NCBI GenBank assembly: GCA_009602735.1
Contig: WELA01009603.1
Coordinates: 131,381 to 195,380 of the forward strand
Reading direction: 5' to 3'
Origin: Mesotaenium endlicherianum
Lineage: Eukaryota > Streptophyta > Zygnematophyceae > Zygnematales > Mesotaeniaceae
DNA length: 64,000 nucleotides
Part shown: piece by piece, positions 10,491-22,002 of the stretch
Layout: the number at the start of each line of letters is the position of its first letter
How positions within the stretch are numbered: the first letter of the stretch is position 1
Program-made: the position numbers and the translations under genes
The notes under the pieces: generated by a model
What the model saw: only the letters and a program-made list of their open reading frames with translations
What the model was told of the DNA's origin: nothing
Databases searched by the model: none

Positions 10491-13300
10491 GGGGGTGGCA
10501 AACTAACACCTGCGGCTCAAAAGCATGAGACTTTTACGAGGATCAGATGGATACAGTGTCAAACTGCATTCACAGCTCACCCTTCTCCAACCAGATGTGA
10601 ATTTCATTGATTTTCCCCTCGTCAAAGAGAGACTCTCAAAGATGAAGAATGCGAGTCTGAGTAATGATTAGCAGGTACAGGTATCAACGTACTCATAGGA
10701 CAAGAACATGCTCCCGACCCCCATACTTGATCGAGCACCCCACCAGCGCTTGATGCTTCACTGGGTAAAACTTTCCAACAAACATGTGGAAAAATGGTGG
10801 ACTTCCAAGTCCTCGATCCAATGCTCCAGTGCTAAATGAGGAGATGATGCGGCTTGGCAGGGGAATGGTGAATATTGTCATAATAATAACCACCCTACCA
10901 ACACGTAACCGTAGCTAGTAGAACTGGGCACACAAATGGCGTACGTGCTTCTAGGAGGCACAAAGAAAGGCGCTACATCAACCAAAATCCTCACACAAGA
11001 GTAGGAGTGGCATCAGCACTCATCCCAAACGGATGTTGGCATTCTGGAACGAGCCCGAAGCTACCCACCAACAAAGGACTCCCACAATCACTATGTCCCA
11101 CACAAACTACATCAAACGATGTCTCCACTGCCAGCACTGCCAACAGCCCCAAACAACAACGAGACACCACAAATTGGAAGAGCAGCTACTGCTATACCAC
11201 AGGCACACAAATTCTAACAACCCGCCTACCAAGCGGGCGGACACTTAAACACAGCCCCCCACCAAAACCAAACACTAGACAGAGCCACAAAACACTGGCT
11301 TTTGCCCCATATCTGGCCTATACAGCCCGCTTCCATGGAGAGTTCACGAACAGAAAGGTCTTCGACAACATACCAATTCGTGAGAGGGCACTCTGGTGAT
11401 TCTGTAGATGCGAGGGATAGCTGGCAGAAAAGGTAAATGTATGTAAAAGGCACAATTCACCTGCACACCCACAAAGATACATGACGCTTCACCAGAGGCC
11501 GCAGCTCGTGGCTGGAATTCGACACTTGACTGGCAGGGGTCATTGAGGCAGTCAGAAGGAAAAGGCGTGACACTTGAGCAGAAGCAAGGGCGACGCATTC
11601 AAAAGAACAGGACTGATGCGCTTTGACAAATAGAAACATCTGGCGCGTCATTTGAAGACTCAAGCTGCGAAGTAAAAGGAGTTCCTCTAATTCTATCACT
11701 AAAGTATAGCAGAAAAGCAAAAGCACCGGGCTTGCAATACAAGACAATATTGGGCACAAAACGACAGCTGCAAAAATTTATCCTGGCTTTGTGCTGCAGG
11801 CTTTGCAGACACAAAGACACACTGCTGTGACGAGAAATGACAACCGCATGAGAGTAAAGAGAAGACAATGCGTAACGGGAAGTAGGTCTCACCTACACGA
11901 AGGAACGATGGAAGGGATGTGACGAGCCAGCGTGCAAGCAATATGTTGTGCAGTTTGTTGGCTTCAGTGAGGGCAAGGGTTTCGTCCGTGAGCATGTGTG
12001 GCCGTACTCTAAACCAAATTATGGGCACAACGGATAGGTGTCGATCCGAAGGCCCTTGATTGAAGCCGAGAAAGAAGCCCCCAGTCTTCAAAATTCGCTA
12101 CTCACATGCTTCAAGCAAAAAACTTATGTCATCACAACTAAAGAAAGCAACGTCGCGACTGCCGGATAATGGCGGCTCCACACAATGGGGTGCTAAGGCC
12201 CGGTTTACTGTGGCCAGAGGCCACTCAATTGATCAACGCGAATAGCGGAATTGAATATTACGAGATCGAAGCGACGAAGACAAAATAGACGACAAAATTT
12301 CAACCAGCAAAACAAAAAAGCGATTACAGTGCACAGGCACAAATTCATTGAGGAAAATGTTAAAATCTTCTTCCCATAATGCCGCGCTTCGTCTCCGCGT
12401 AATTTCCGGGCTCGGTCAGACCTCACAAGGCATATTTTAACATCGTGCATCTTGCTCTTAAATGATGACCTTCGGGTGCCAAAACCTCCCATCCTCACCA
12501 GTGTCGCGACTACTATCCGTTTGATGGTGTCGCACGCGCAGCGCAAGCTACGGCCACCCAGGTACGGAAAGTCAACGTTGACTCACCGACCACTTGACTG
12601 ATTACGTCGCAGTCAGCGGTTATGTCGACGTCGAGACCACTGGCAAGGGGTCAATGTCAATGTGCCCCACACCCAGGAATGGGGGAGGTTTTGACAACAT
12701 AGACAGCCGCGAGGCTAGAAGCGGGGGATCTGTAATGAGCCGCCCAGCAGGTACCAAGTCAGGTACTGTGTGACTGGCAGATTAAGCCAGGTCATGGCCG
12801 CAATGCCAAGATAGGTTACGGCCGCCCGGTTGGGAATCTTGAGCAAGTGGCATTTGCTTGTACACGCCGCTCAGGAGTTCTTAGCCATGAGCCAATTAGG
12901 CGTGACTGCCAGCTGGAAAGCTAAGCAGCCACGCGCGACAGTCACGAGGTGTGCATGCATGCCGAGTTACTACAAACTTGAGTTGAGCATGGCTGGGCAG
13001 AAGCGACATGCAGCTAAACTTTGTGACTAAGCAGTGGCATTCTCGAGAGAGGATATTGTGTGGTGCCTGTGAAAGGCACGAGCCCTGCCTGAAGCTGTCT
13101 CATTATTGCCGCATCGTTGTCAAAGGAAGCTAAAGAAGCAGAAGGAGCGCAAAGAAGAAGGAGTTCCCAAGGCCATAGAAGAGCCAGGGCGCCACGCTTC
13201 TGCCGACGCTGGAAGATTTTGCTCTAAAGTGTATCATAGAAAGGTTAGACCTCAGGAGTTCCCAAAAGAGGATCTTACTGGTGGTAAGTAGAGAGCTGCA
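10491..13300. other. Upstream flank and intergenic DNA without a clear gene
   Basis: The first part is the likely promoter and 5' UTR of the methyltransferase gene. A 66-codon minus frame at 10,893-10,693 has coding-like residues (SPPFFHMFVGKFYPVKHQAL) and might be an exon of something upstream, but no splice partner was found. The frames at 11,457-12,546 have no recognisable domain. 12,600-13,300 shows GTCGACGTC-type CpG-rich blocks like those in the hAT ends, but no TIR. Confidence 0.4.
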
Positions 13301-14119
13301 TAATAGAATCTGTTAGGGGACTAGCACAGATTTGGGTCAAACGCCACCAGCGTGAGAAGGTCACTTAAAATGGTGAGTGCTGTGTTAGTTTCCAAGTTCT
13401 CAGAAGTCTCCATTATCGAATTGCTTATAGCAAGAGTAGTATTAACAAGCAAAAGCTCGCAGCGAAGAACTGAGTGAGCCCAGCCAAGCAGTGAAGAGCT
13501 GTTAAGGCGCGGTATTGAGCGAAGAACTCGGACTAGGCCAGCATAGATGTGCAGTTCAGAGTTTTGTAAGTTGTGACTTGTGAAAGTTAAGCGAAAGCCT
13601 TGAAGGGCGATTTTCTCTAAACTTGACATTGCCTGTTGAGCTGCTTAGACGTGATTTCTGCAAACTACCAACTTGTTCATTCTGTAAACCCTCAACTGGG
13701 CGAAAGCCTGTGTAGAAGTAAGACGCTTCTGTCCTACTTCTGAGAACTTGGGTTGATTGGTTCAGGTTAACAACGATTCCCAAGTCAGTTGGGGATTGAC
13801 GCCTGTGAAGGCTGCCGCTGTTCAACCTGGAAAGGCTGGAAAGGGACCCGGAGAAATTCAGCTGTATATGCGGTTGAGGAGGGGAAGACTCTACCACTCT
13901 GTGGAGCCTACAGAAGGTTGTGATTCTAGCCAGAGTCCACGAGAAAGTGAGACGTCTGAGCATACTGACAACCAGTGAAGTGAGCAAACGTCGAGAGACG
14001 AGTCTCGTTATAACTCCGCAAGCGGTGAGAACCCAGATAACACACGAGCCTTTGCACCTGATTTGGGCAGAGAGCAAGACGTGTGGGGGAGAGTCAGTAA
14101 GTTCTGTTCACCGTTCGAA

Positions 14120-15127
14120 ATGGTCGGTGATGATCGGGTTGAAAATCCTAAGTTCAAGCTGTCTGCAAAGTGTTTTAGCGGACGAATCAGCGCAATTGGT
14201 CTCACTTTCGAAGAGTTTGATGAGATCTATTGGGCAGAATTCTTTGAGAAGATTCGGAAGGATTCTTCTTATACGCAATCTGTCGCATTCATAGGCTTGC
14301 TTCAGCACTTGGACAAGGATGCCCTGCTGTTATATCGCCAATTCCGGAAGGATGAAGACCTCACCCAGGAATGGCCGTTTGAAGAACAGAAAAGGGCTAG
14401 GGATTTAGAAATCCAGAAAGAGGCTGTGAAAGCCCGAATGTCCGCTTTATCTTCAACGAGAACAGTGACAATTGCACCTGTTGAGAGCATAGACTTAGCT
14501 GCACTAACACAAAAATTAACAGAGGCCATGAGGCAACTCACTGAGGGCCAGCGGAAGGCTGCCACTCAAGATAATGATGCCGGCTCTATCGCAGGATTGC
14601 GAAAGGTGTGTGCAGAACTGTTTGAAAAGATTAGTAAAGGTCAGGAACGAGTAACACGCAGAGCTACACCTCTCAATGGTCAGCAAAGCGATAGCGCCAC
14701 AACAGAGGCAAACCATGCGCAAGCCTTGGCTAGCTGTCGTAAGGATATGGAGGCTGAGGATGACCAGCTAGACCCCACGCATTGCCTGCGTCGTTTCTTC
14801 AAGTTGCTTGAAGCACGATTCCCAGAGGATCGCGGTCTTAAAGTGCACCGTTATGTGCATTTTGCTCGTCAGAAGAACGAGATCGTCATGGAGGTCAAAT
14901 CCAGATTGGTAGACCTCGCCAAAAAGGCAAAAATATACGAGCCCAGAATAGTGACTGACAAGTTTTTGTTGTGCTCGGGCAAGGAAACAGATCGTGAACT
15001 CAGGCCACATCTTTCTGCAAAACACGAGATTGATTGGGACATTAACGAGGCGGCTGAAATAGCACAAAATATCAAAGAAGGTAATTTATGGTATAAAGAG
15101 GTTTCCAGGACGCTTTATGGCTCCTGA
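14120..15127 (+). pseudogene. gag-like frame (element 2)
   Basis: The ATG at 14,120 (MVGDDRVENPKFKLSAKC) is preferred over the ATG 57 bases upstream because the family-like sequence starts here. About 335 codons encode a helix-rich, charged protein. It has an N-terminal part (FEEFDEIYWAEFFEKI; LLQHLDKDALLLYRQF), a long lysine/glutamate coiled-coil-like middle, and a second part (LRRFFKLLEARFPED) that resembles gag capsid helices. I do not recognise a named domain. Position before a zinc knuckle and protease is the main evidence. The element is treated as a fossil. Confidence 0.5.
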
Positions 15128-15207
15128 GAGGAGAGAGGAATTCTCTTCGCCTAAGGCCAACATCTCTAATTTTCAGTTTTAAAAAAAAAGCGGGTCTTTC
15201 AATAAGT

Positions 15208-16050
15208 TTGCTAAGGACGCCAACGCTACTTAGACTGCAGAGAGTTGTTGGAATTGCGGGAAATCAGAACTGTTCGTACCCAGATGCTAAGCAACTATCC
15301 GCTAGCAAAGAGCAGATACGCGCACATTGCAGTAAGAAGGGACACTCGGAAGTTGAGTGCTGGTCTAAGAACCCAAATCTAAAGCCGCCCTTGGCAAATG
15401 CTGCCATGAAAGAGGCAGAAAAAGAGAAAAAGAAAGGAAAGGGTGGCTCTGGTAATTGCAAGGGTAAACAGAAGTATGAAGCTATGAGTGCAAAAATCGC
15501 AAAGTTGAAAGCACAGTTTGCAAAACTAAATACGCCCAATGTCTATTATGATGCAAACATAGCAAAAAAGACTGTCTGCAAAGGCGAGAAGCGGCTGCCT
15601 GAAAAGGCTGTGGATGCAACGGCTGCCGAGCAAGCAGATTACAACCGTCTGGTGCAAAGGAATGCTGGGAAGCTTCCTCAAACTTTCCAAATCACTCTGG
15701 ATGAAAACGAGATCTCGCAGCTACGACAAACCAGGCCTGGGTCGCGCAAGACATTCAGTTTTTCACTGGAGAAGCTGAAGGCTCTGGTGGAACACCGGAT
15801 CCAGCATGCTCCTTTGCTTTCTCTCGCGAATTTGCACATCACCTACCCATTCACGGTTGAAGAGGCCAAACATCAGTTGGATATAGCTGAGGAAGGAGCA
15901 AATAGCGCCTCATTGTCCACCAATTTTAGCACCGTGAGAGTGCAAAATAAGGATGGTGCAATAAGGATGACCTTCAACAACTGGGGGCAGCTCCCAACAT
16001 TCTGTTCGATACAGGTGCACAACCAGTCATTCTGGGAAAACGAGCTGTGA
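15208..16050 (+). pseudogene. gag C-terminal frame with zinc-knuckle-like motif (element 2)
   Basis: This 280-codon frame has a knuckle-like motif (HCSKKGHSEVECW) near residue 32, a lysine-rich nucleic-acid-binding stretch (KEAEKEKKKGKGGSG), then coiled-coil-like sequence. Its end overlaps the next frame by about 100 bases in the -1 relation, an arrangement that LTR retroelements commonly use for gag-to-pro frameshifting. Fossil. Confidence 0.5.
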
Positions 16051-17774
16051 AAGCACTAGGTTTGGCAACAAGGGACCTGAAAGAGAGTCCTTTTCAGTTG
16101 AGAACTGCCTCAGGACAAGTTTCAAAGTCTTGTGGGATTACCCGCAAGCCTGTGAAAATCACAGTAAATCAAAGGAAACCTGAACAGGCGTCACTATTCA
16201 TGGAGTGCACAGTGACGGAAGCTAAGAATTATGATGTTCTCTTGGAAACAGAAGCACTGATTTCCTTGGGTATGATCATTGATTTGCGGAAACAGAGAGT
16301 GACTTACCAGTCAACAGGTAAACAGCCGGCAGGAGAGATTCCTGTGAAAATGGTTTGCACAGGAGAAGCAAACTACAGACTGCAAGACTGTTACGTTAAT
16401 GACAGGTACCCAGAAGCCATCGACTACCTCATGAAGCAAGAAGAGGAAGGCTATACAAGCATCAACATGCCAACACCCTTGGTATGGCAATCCCAGATCA
16501 TGAAGCAGCTGGAATCTGTGAGTAATAGGGACCACGGCCCACAAGAGCTGCTGCCAGTACCCTACCTAGTTACCTCCTCTGCAAATCTGATGCCTGGAGT
16601 AGAGGCGCTGCCGCAAGGCATTGTCAGGATGGAAGATCCTTTCCGTAAAAGCGGAGTGGTGGTGTTGGAATTATTCGCCGGACTTGGCTATGGGACCATA
16701 GCCTTCATTCAGCGAGGAATACAGGTGGCCAAAGTCTTGTATGTGGACAACGATGACCACGCTTTTCGAGCATTCCGAGAGGTCATGAATCACATGCGGC
16801 AAATGCACCATTTTCAAAGGTTGGCACCTATATATGGCAATGTCGAGCGCATTGCTGGAGGCAACATTATGAACGTGAAACCTGAATACCTGTATGGTTA
16901 CAGGATTGATTGGATCTTTGCTGGATTCCCTTGTCAACCATTTTCTCAAGCTGGAAACAGAAGGGGATTCAGTGATCCACGAGCGCAACACTGGGGATGG
17001 ATGGTGAAAATCATCAGCATGCTGCGGGAACGTCAGCACTATCACCAACCCGTGTTTGTGATTGAGAACGTACATCCAGGAATGGACTACAAGCAGATGA
17101 GGCCGGGGGAACCATGGCTGATTTTTGACTCCACTTTGGGCCATCATGTGCTAATCAACGACGCCAAGCACAGAGGATTGTCTCATAGGGCCAGGATATT
17201 TTGGACCAACAGCATGTCCATAGAGGTCCTGAGAGAAATGGAGGACATTACACGGCGATCACCAACAGCATTGACAGTGGAAAAGGCACTGGCGGTGCAT
17301 ACCAGGCCAGTGACCTGGAGAGATTCCTATCCACAGTGTGTCATCAATGAACCAGGTCAGCCAAGAGTGGTACTGCCTACCTTTACAGCATATCCAGGAT
17401 CTCGAGCCTTCAAAGGAGGTGGACCAAGACTGGTCAAAGACATGTATAAAAGAGACGCCGTGTGGAGAGAGCCCACTGCGGTGGAAAAGGACAAATACCT
17501 GGGAATACTCGACAACATAGCTCAGCATATAGCTGGCGCTGTAGGATCAAATGAGGCTGCAAAGATTATTGGCAACATGATCGGGCAGCACTCTATGACT
17601 TGGTTGGTGGAAACAATCATGACATGGCAACAGTTGACCTTCACTGACAAGCCTATGCCGAGACCAAGACCAGTAACAATTGGGAACAATGTGGTGCCAA
17701 CATCTGCTATCAGAACGGCACATCAGCAACAAGAAGAATACTGGGTGCGAAGAGCACAGCGGCAGCCGCTGTAA
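15951..17774 (+). CDS. Retropepsin fused to C5-cytosine DNA methyltransferase (element 2)
   Basis: The frame is open from 15,951. The retropepsin active site FDTGAQ is encoded at 16,005-16,022, before the first ATG at 16,047. Numbering from that ATG, a second protease-like part (NYDVLLETEALISLGM) lies at 61-76. The methyltransferase follows: motif I LELFAGLGYGT (207-217), motif II YVDND (232-236), motif IV AGFPCQPFSQ with Cys296 (292-301), motif VI IENV (339-342), motif VIII HRARIFW (380-386), a short target-recognition region, and a motif X-like GNMIGQHS (509-516). All core catalytic motifs are present, so the domain looks functional on paper. The family methylates cytosine C5 in DNA with SAM. 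Fusion to an element protease suggests the enzyme is made as part of an element polyprotein. Treated as part of a fossil; no partner RT is seen. Confidence 0.85.
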   Translation, partial: GWCNKDDLQQLGAAPNILFDTGAQPVILGKRAVKALGLATRDLKESPFQLRTASGQVSKSCGITRKPVKITVNQRKPEQASLFMECTVTEAKNYDVLLETEALISLGMIIDLRKQRVTYQSTGKQPAGEIPVKMVCTGEANYRLQDCYVNDRYPEAIDYLMKQEEEGYTSINMPTPLVWQSQIMKQLESVSNRDHGPQELLPVPYLVTSSANLMPGVEALPQGIVRMEDPFRKSGVVVLELFAGLGYGTIAFIQRGIQVAKVLYVDNDDHAFRAFREVMNHMRQMHHFQRLAPIYGNVERIAGGNIMNVKPEYLYGYRIDWIFAGFPCQPFSQAGNRRGFSDPRAQHWGWMVKIISMLRERQHYHQPVFVIENVHPGMDYKQMRPGEPWLIFDSTLGHHVLINDAKHRGLSHRARIFWTNSMSIEVLREMEDITRRSPTALTVEKALAVHTRPVTWRDSYPQCVINEPGQPRVVLPTFTAYPGSRAFKGGGPRLVKDMYKRDAVWREPTAVEKDKYLGILDNIAQHIAGAVGSNEAAKIIGNMIGQHSMTWLVETIMTWQQLTFTDKPMPRPRPVTIGNNVVPTSAIRTAHQQQEEYWVRRAQRQPL

Positions 17775-17827
17775 ACCAAGCGTACCAGGGAGATAGGATG
17801 GGAGAACTAATGAGATGTTAGGAGCTA

Positions 17828-18637
17828 TTGGACCGGATTGATAACCGGACCAATGAATTACAAGCACCTCTGGAAAGAGAGGATACACCCATGAGGGATC
17901 AAGCACCTGAGCAAGCAGCACCGCTGCCAGGAGTGGAGGACAACACGCATGACACCCCGTTATCTGTGAGAAACGTCACTCACAGCCAAATTTTTGGGAG
18001 CTCACCTCTCGGAACAATAACATTAAGATATGAAGAGGCCCCAGAAAAAGCCAGGTCCGGGTATGACACCCCCCTCAACCCAAAGGCAGTTGGGCATGGA
18101 GACTATTCGCAGGAAAGCCTAAGTAGCTGGGAAGCTAACCAAAGGTGTCTATCGTCTTCACCAGAGCAAGCAGCACAAAGGCAAGAACGCCAGTGTAATC
18201 TTGGTGAATGAGCCAAAGAGAGTAGCCAAAACTCAGGAGATTCTGGAGGGTCTGCGAAGACCATATGTCTCAAAGTAATATTCGAAGGACGCCAGGAGGA
18301 GTTGGACAAGAAATTGTCTATAATACCTGCCTTGATGAGCTCAGAGCCGCAAGCTAAGGGGCAACAGCAGGGTTCAGCGAGTCAAACAACTGAACACATT
18401 GCAAGGCCAATCCTGGAGCAGCTGCTGGATGCAGGCGCCCGACAACACCAGGTTCGAGAAGTGGCTAAGGCGGCAAGCGCTCTGCAATCAGCCATCGTCA
18501 ACTTGGCAAAACTCAACACCGATAATGAGGGAGAAATGCCACCACCCGGTGTGGAGAAGTCAGTTGAAGATGAGGCAGAAATGCGAGACCTTCCAGGGTT
18601 TGACCTGCCTTCAGTCACCAATGAAGAGGAGATTTAG
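17828..18637 (+). pseudogene. Unknown frames downstream of the methyltransferase (element 2)
   Basis: Two plus-strand frames (17,828-18,211 and 18,302-18,637) encode acidic, Gln/Glu/Pro-rich, disordered-looking sequence (VKAASALQSAIVNLAKL-like helix in the second). Neither matches a family I know. They sit where pol would continue, but no reverse transcriptase motif appears before the hAT left end at 18,683. Part of the fossil. Confidence 0.35.
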
Positions 18638-18682
18638 GAAGCAATTCCACGTATTCCTTCTCCAGAACTGGATGTATTGGAG

Positions 18683-18790
18683 CTGGGTTACGCCCGTACG
18701 CTGTACAGGCCGACCCTCGTACGCTTAATTAAGCGTACTGAACCAGTACGCACGTACTAAGCGTACGAGTAATTTTCAACTCGTGTGCGC
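18683..18790 (+). repeat. hAT B left TIR and subterminal palindrome
   Basis: After the TIR come several CGTACG/TACGC motifs and a perfect 20-base palindrome at 18,719-18,738 (arms GTACGCTTAA). In hAT elements repeated subterminal motifs are the usual transposase binding sites. The copy C end has the same layout with its own 28-base palindrome. Function here is inferred. Confidence 0.7.
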
Positions 18791-20610
18791 CGCCCAGTGA
18801 CGCGCCGACGCATTCACGTCTGGCACTGCACGTTTCGTTTCACTTATTAGTTTAAAATCGTCGTCGATCGAAGCGATGAAACGTGGCAGTACATGCGGAC
18901 AAGTTTTATCAGCAACGGAAGGAACATAAAAAAACAAGTGAAAGTTCGTTTCCAACTTCCCTCTCTTGCACAAAAGCATCTGCTTCGGTGTAGTGTAGCC
19001 TCAAATATTTACAAGCCAAACCTGAGGCCTACTTAACAGCTCTGTAGCCTCTTGTTGTTCATTCTACATCCGCTGATCATAATTGTAAGTTTATATACCT
19101 CGTCTTCATGACCTCGCTTCCTCGCTCCCTTGTTCTTGTTACTTGTATATGTATTCATATTTTGTTTATGGATGTTTCTTATTCCGTTCCATTGTGATTG
19201 GTTCTGGTAATGGATCTTCAATTAGGCTTAGCTCACGAGTGCTAACAATGTCAATGTTCATGGGAGTGGCAGGCCTACACAAAGAGCACACAATTGAACC
19301 CATCTAGCGCTTATCGACGTGCCACCGTCCACCGACAAGTGCATCAGGTCACATGCCCCTCTCCCCTCCTTTGTTCTGCTGTCTTTCTTGGCAGGGGGGA
19401 TCTATTTTGCTTGTCAGGGCTGGCTGCCGGCCCCTTGCTTGATTTTGTGGGGCTGGCTGCCATCCCTGAGCTTGCTTTTGTCGGGGCTAGTTGCTAGCCC
19501 ACTGCTTGCTTTTGTGGGGCTGGCTGCCAGCCCTGAGCTTGCTTTTGTCGGGACTGGCTGCCAGCTCCTGCTTGCTTTTATGGGGCTGGCTGCCAGCCTC
19601 TTGCTATTTTAAGATTTTAGTTAGGGCTGGCTGCCAGTCCCTCTCTTGCATTTGTCAGGGCTGGCTGCCAGTTTTTCTCTTGCTTTTGTCGGGGCTGGCT
19701 GCCAGCCCCCTGCTTGCTTTTGTGGGGCTGGCTGCTAGCCCTTTACTTGGTATTTTATGATTTTAGTTGGTGCTGGCTGCCAGTCCCTCTCTTGTGTTTG
19801 TTGGGGCTGGCTGCTAGTCCCTCTCTTGCTTTTGTCGAGGCTGGCTGCCAGCCCCTTGCTTGCTTTTGTGGGGCTGGCTGCCAGCCCCTTGCTTGCTTTT
19901 GTGGGGCTGGCTGCCAGCCCCTTACTTGCTATTTCAAGGTTTTAGTTGGGGCTGGCTGCCAGTCCCTCTTTTTCGTTTGTCGGGTTTGGCTGCCAGCCCC
20001 CTACTTGCTTTTGTGGGGCTGGCTGCTAGCCCTGAGCTTGCTTTTGTCGGGACTGGCTGCCAGCCCCTGCTTGCTTTTGGGGGGCTGGCTGCTAGCCCCT
20101 TGCTATTTTATGATTTTAGTTGGGGCTGGAAGCCAGTCCCTCTCTTTCATTTGTCGGGGCTGGCTGCCAGCCCCCTACTTGCTTTTGTGGGGCTGGCTGC
20201 CAGACCTGAGCTTGTATTTTGTCGGGGCTGGTTCCCAGCTCTTGCTTGCTTTTGTGGGGCTGGCTGCCAGCCCCTTGCTATTATAAGATTTTAGTTGGGG
20301 CTGGCTGTCAGTCCCTCTCTCGCATTTGTCGGGGCTGGCTGGCAGTCCCTCCCTTGCTTTTGTCGGGGCTAGCTGCTAGCCCCCTGCTTGCTTTTGTGGG
20401 GCTGGCTGCCAGCCCCTTACTTGGTGTTTTTTTGGTTTTAGTCGGGGCGGGCTGCCAGCCCGTTGCTTGGTGTTTTGGGATTTTAGTCAAGCCTTGCTGC
20501 CAGCCCCTTGCCTGTTGTTTTAGGTTTTAGTTGGGGCGGGCTGCTAGCCCCTTGCTTGGTATTTTGGGGTTTTAATCGGGCCGGGCTACCAGCCCCTTGC
20601 TTGCTTTTGT

Positions 20611-21860
20611 CGGCTTGCTTGCGTATTTGTTTCCTATTGATTCGGGCGAGCAGTCTCTTTCATCATCTTACCATATTGTCTACTGTTTTTGTGTCTTTTG
20701 TGAAGCAAGGCAAGACAAAGAGTAGTGAGTTGACCCCCTTGTGCTTATCGATGCGCGTGCTTATGGACGCGTGAGCGACTTTGACACGTGGACAGGTGCC
20801 TTGACCCCCCCTCCTTCCTCTTTCCCGCTCTCTCCCGTGCCCCTTGTTCGCTTTATCGAGGTTGGCTGCGAGGCTCGAGCTTGCGTTTGTCGAGGCTGGC
20901 TGCCGGCCCCTTGCTTGCTATTTAAGGATTTTATTCGGGGCAGGCTGCGAGCGCCTTGCTTGGTTCTGTGGGGGCTGGCTGCGAGCGCCTTGCTTGGTTC
21001 ATTTGGGGCTAACTGCCAGCCCCTTGCTTAGTTTTGTGGAGCTGGCTGCCAGCCCCGAGCTTGCTTTTTTCGGAGCTGGCTGCCAGCCCCTGCTTGCTTT
21101 TGTGGGGCTGGTTGCCAGTCCCGAGCTTACTTTTGTTGGGGCTGGTTGCCAGCCCCCTGCTTGCTTTTGTGGGGCTGGCTGTCAGCCCCTTACTTGTTAT
21201 TTTGAGATTTTAGTTGGTGCTGGCTGCCAGTCCCTCTCTTGCGTTTGTCGGGGCTGGCTGCCAGCCCCTTGCTTGGTGTTTTGGGATTTTAGTCGTGGCG
21301 GGCTGCCAGCCCCTTGCTTGGTGTTTTGGGGTTTTAGTCGGGGCGGGCTACCAGCGCCTTGCTTGGTGTTTTGGGGTTTTAGCCGGGCCGGGCTATCAGC
21401 CCCTTGCTTGCTTTTGTCGGCTTGCTTGCGTATTTGTTTCCTGTTGATTCGGGCGAGCAGTCTGTTTCATCATCTTACAAAATTGTCTACTTTTTTTGTG
21501 TCTTGTGTGAAGCAGGGCAAGACAAAGAGGAGTGAGTTGACCCCCTTGTGCTTATCGATGCGCGTGCCTATCGACACGTGAGCGACTTTGACACGTGGAC
21601 AGGTGCCTTGACCCCCCCTCCTTCCTCATTCCCCCTCTCTCCTGTGCCCCTTGGTTGCTTTGTTGGGGTTGGCTGCAAGGCTCGAGCTTGCGTTTGTCGA
21701 GGCTGGCTGCCGGCCCCTTGCTTGCTGTTTAAGAATTTTATTCGGGGCGCGCTGCGAGCCCCTTGCTTGGTTCTGTGGAGGCTGGCTGCGAGCGCCTTGC
21801 TTGGTTCATTCGGGGCTAACTGCCGGCCCCTTGCTTAGTTTTGTGGAGCTGGTTGCCAGC
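20611..21860 (+). repeat. Large duplication inside the minisatellite, period about 807 bp
   Basis: The non-minisatellite segment CGGCTTGCTTGCGTATTTG starts at 20,611 and again at 21,418. In both places it runs through a TGTCTTTTGTGAAGCA-like block, a GACACGTGGACAGGTGCC block and back into the minisatellite. Small differences separate the two copies, so the duplication is not brand new. Confidence 0.75.
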
Positions 21861-22002
21861 CTCGATGGAAGGGGCAACCTATGACCTCACACCCGAGCTT
21901 GCTTTTTTCGGGGCTGGCTGCCAGCCCCCTGCTTGCTTTTGTGGGGCTGGTTGCCAGCCCCGAGCTTGCTTTTGTTGGGGCACCCTGCTTGCTTTTGTGG
22001 GG

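Larger units (their letters stand above)
13757..18682 (+). mobile_element. Retroelement 2 carrying protease plus C5 DNA methyltransferase, interrupted by hAT copy B
   Basis: Plus-strand parts in order: leader (about 13,757-14,119), gag-like frames (14,120-15,127 and 15,208-16,050), a single frame with retropepsin followed by a C5-cytosine methyltransferase (15,951-17,774), and further unknown frames (17,828-18,637). hAT copy B begins at 18,683. Neither reverse transcriptase nor integrase is seen before that point, nor after the far end of the hAT. LTRs were not found and the left limit is approximate. The element is incomplete and has a few breaks. The retropepsin and zinc knuckle place it among LTR-type elements (Ty3/gypsy-like guess). 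Confidence 0.7.

Noticed and set aside
10693-10893. Small minus-strand gene
   Set aside because: Coding-like residues but no family, start context or partner exon that I can support.
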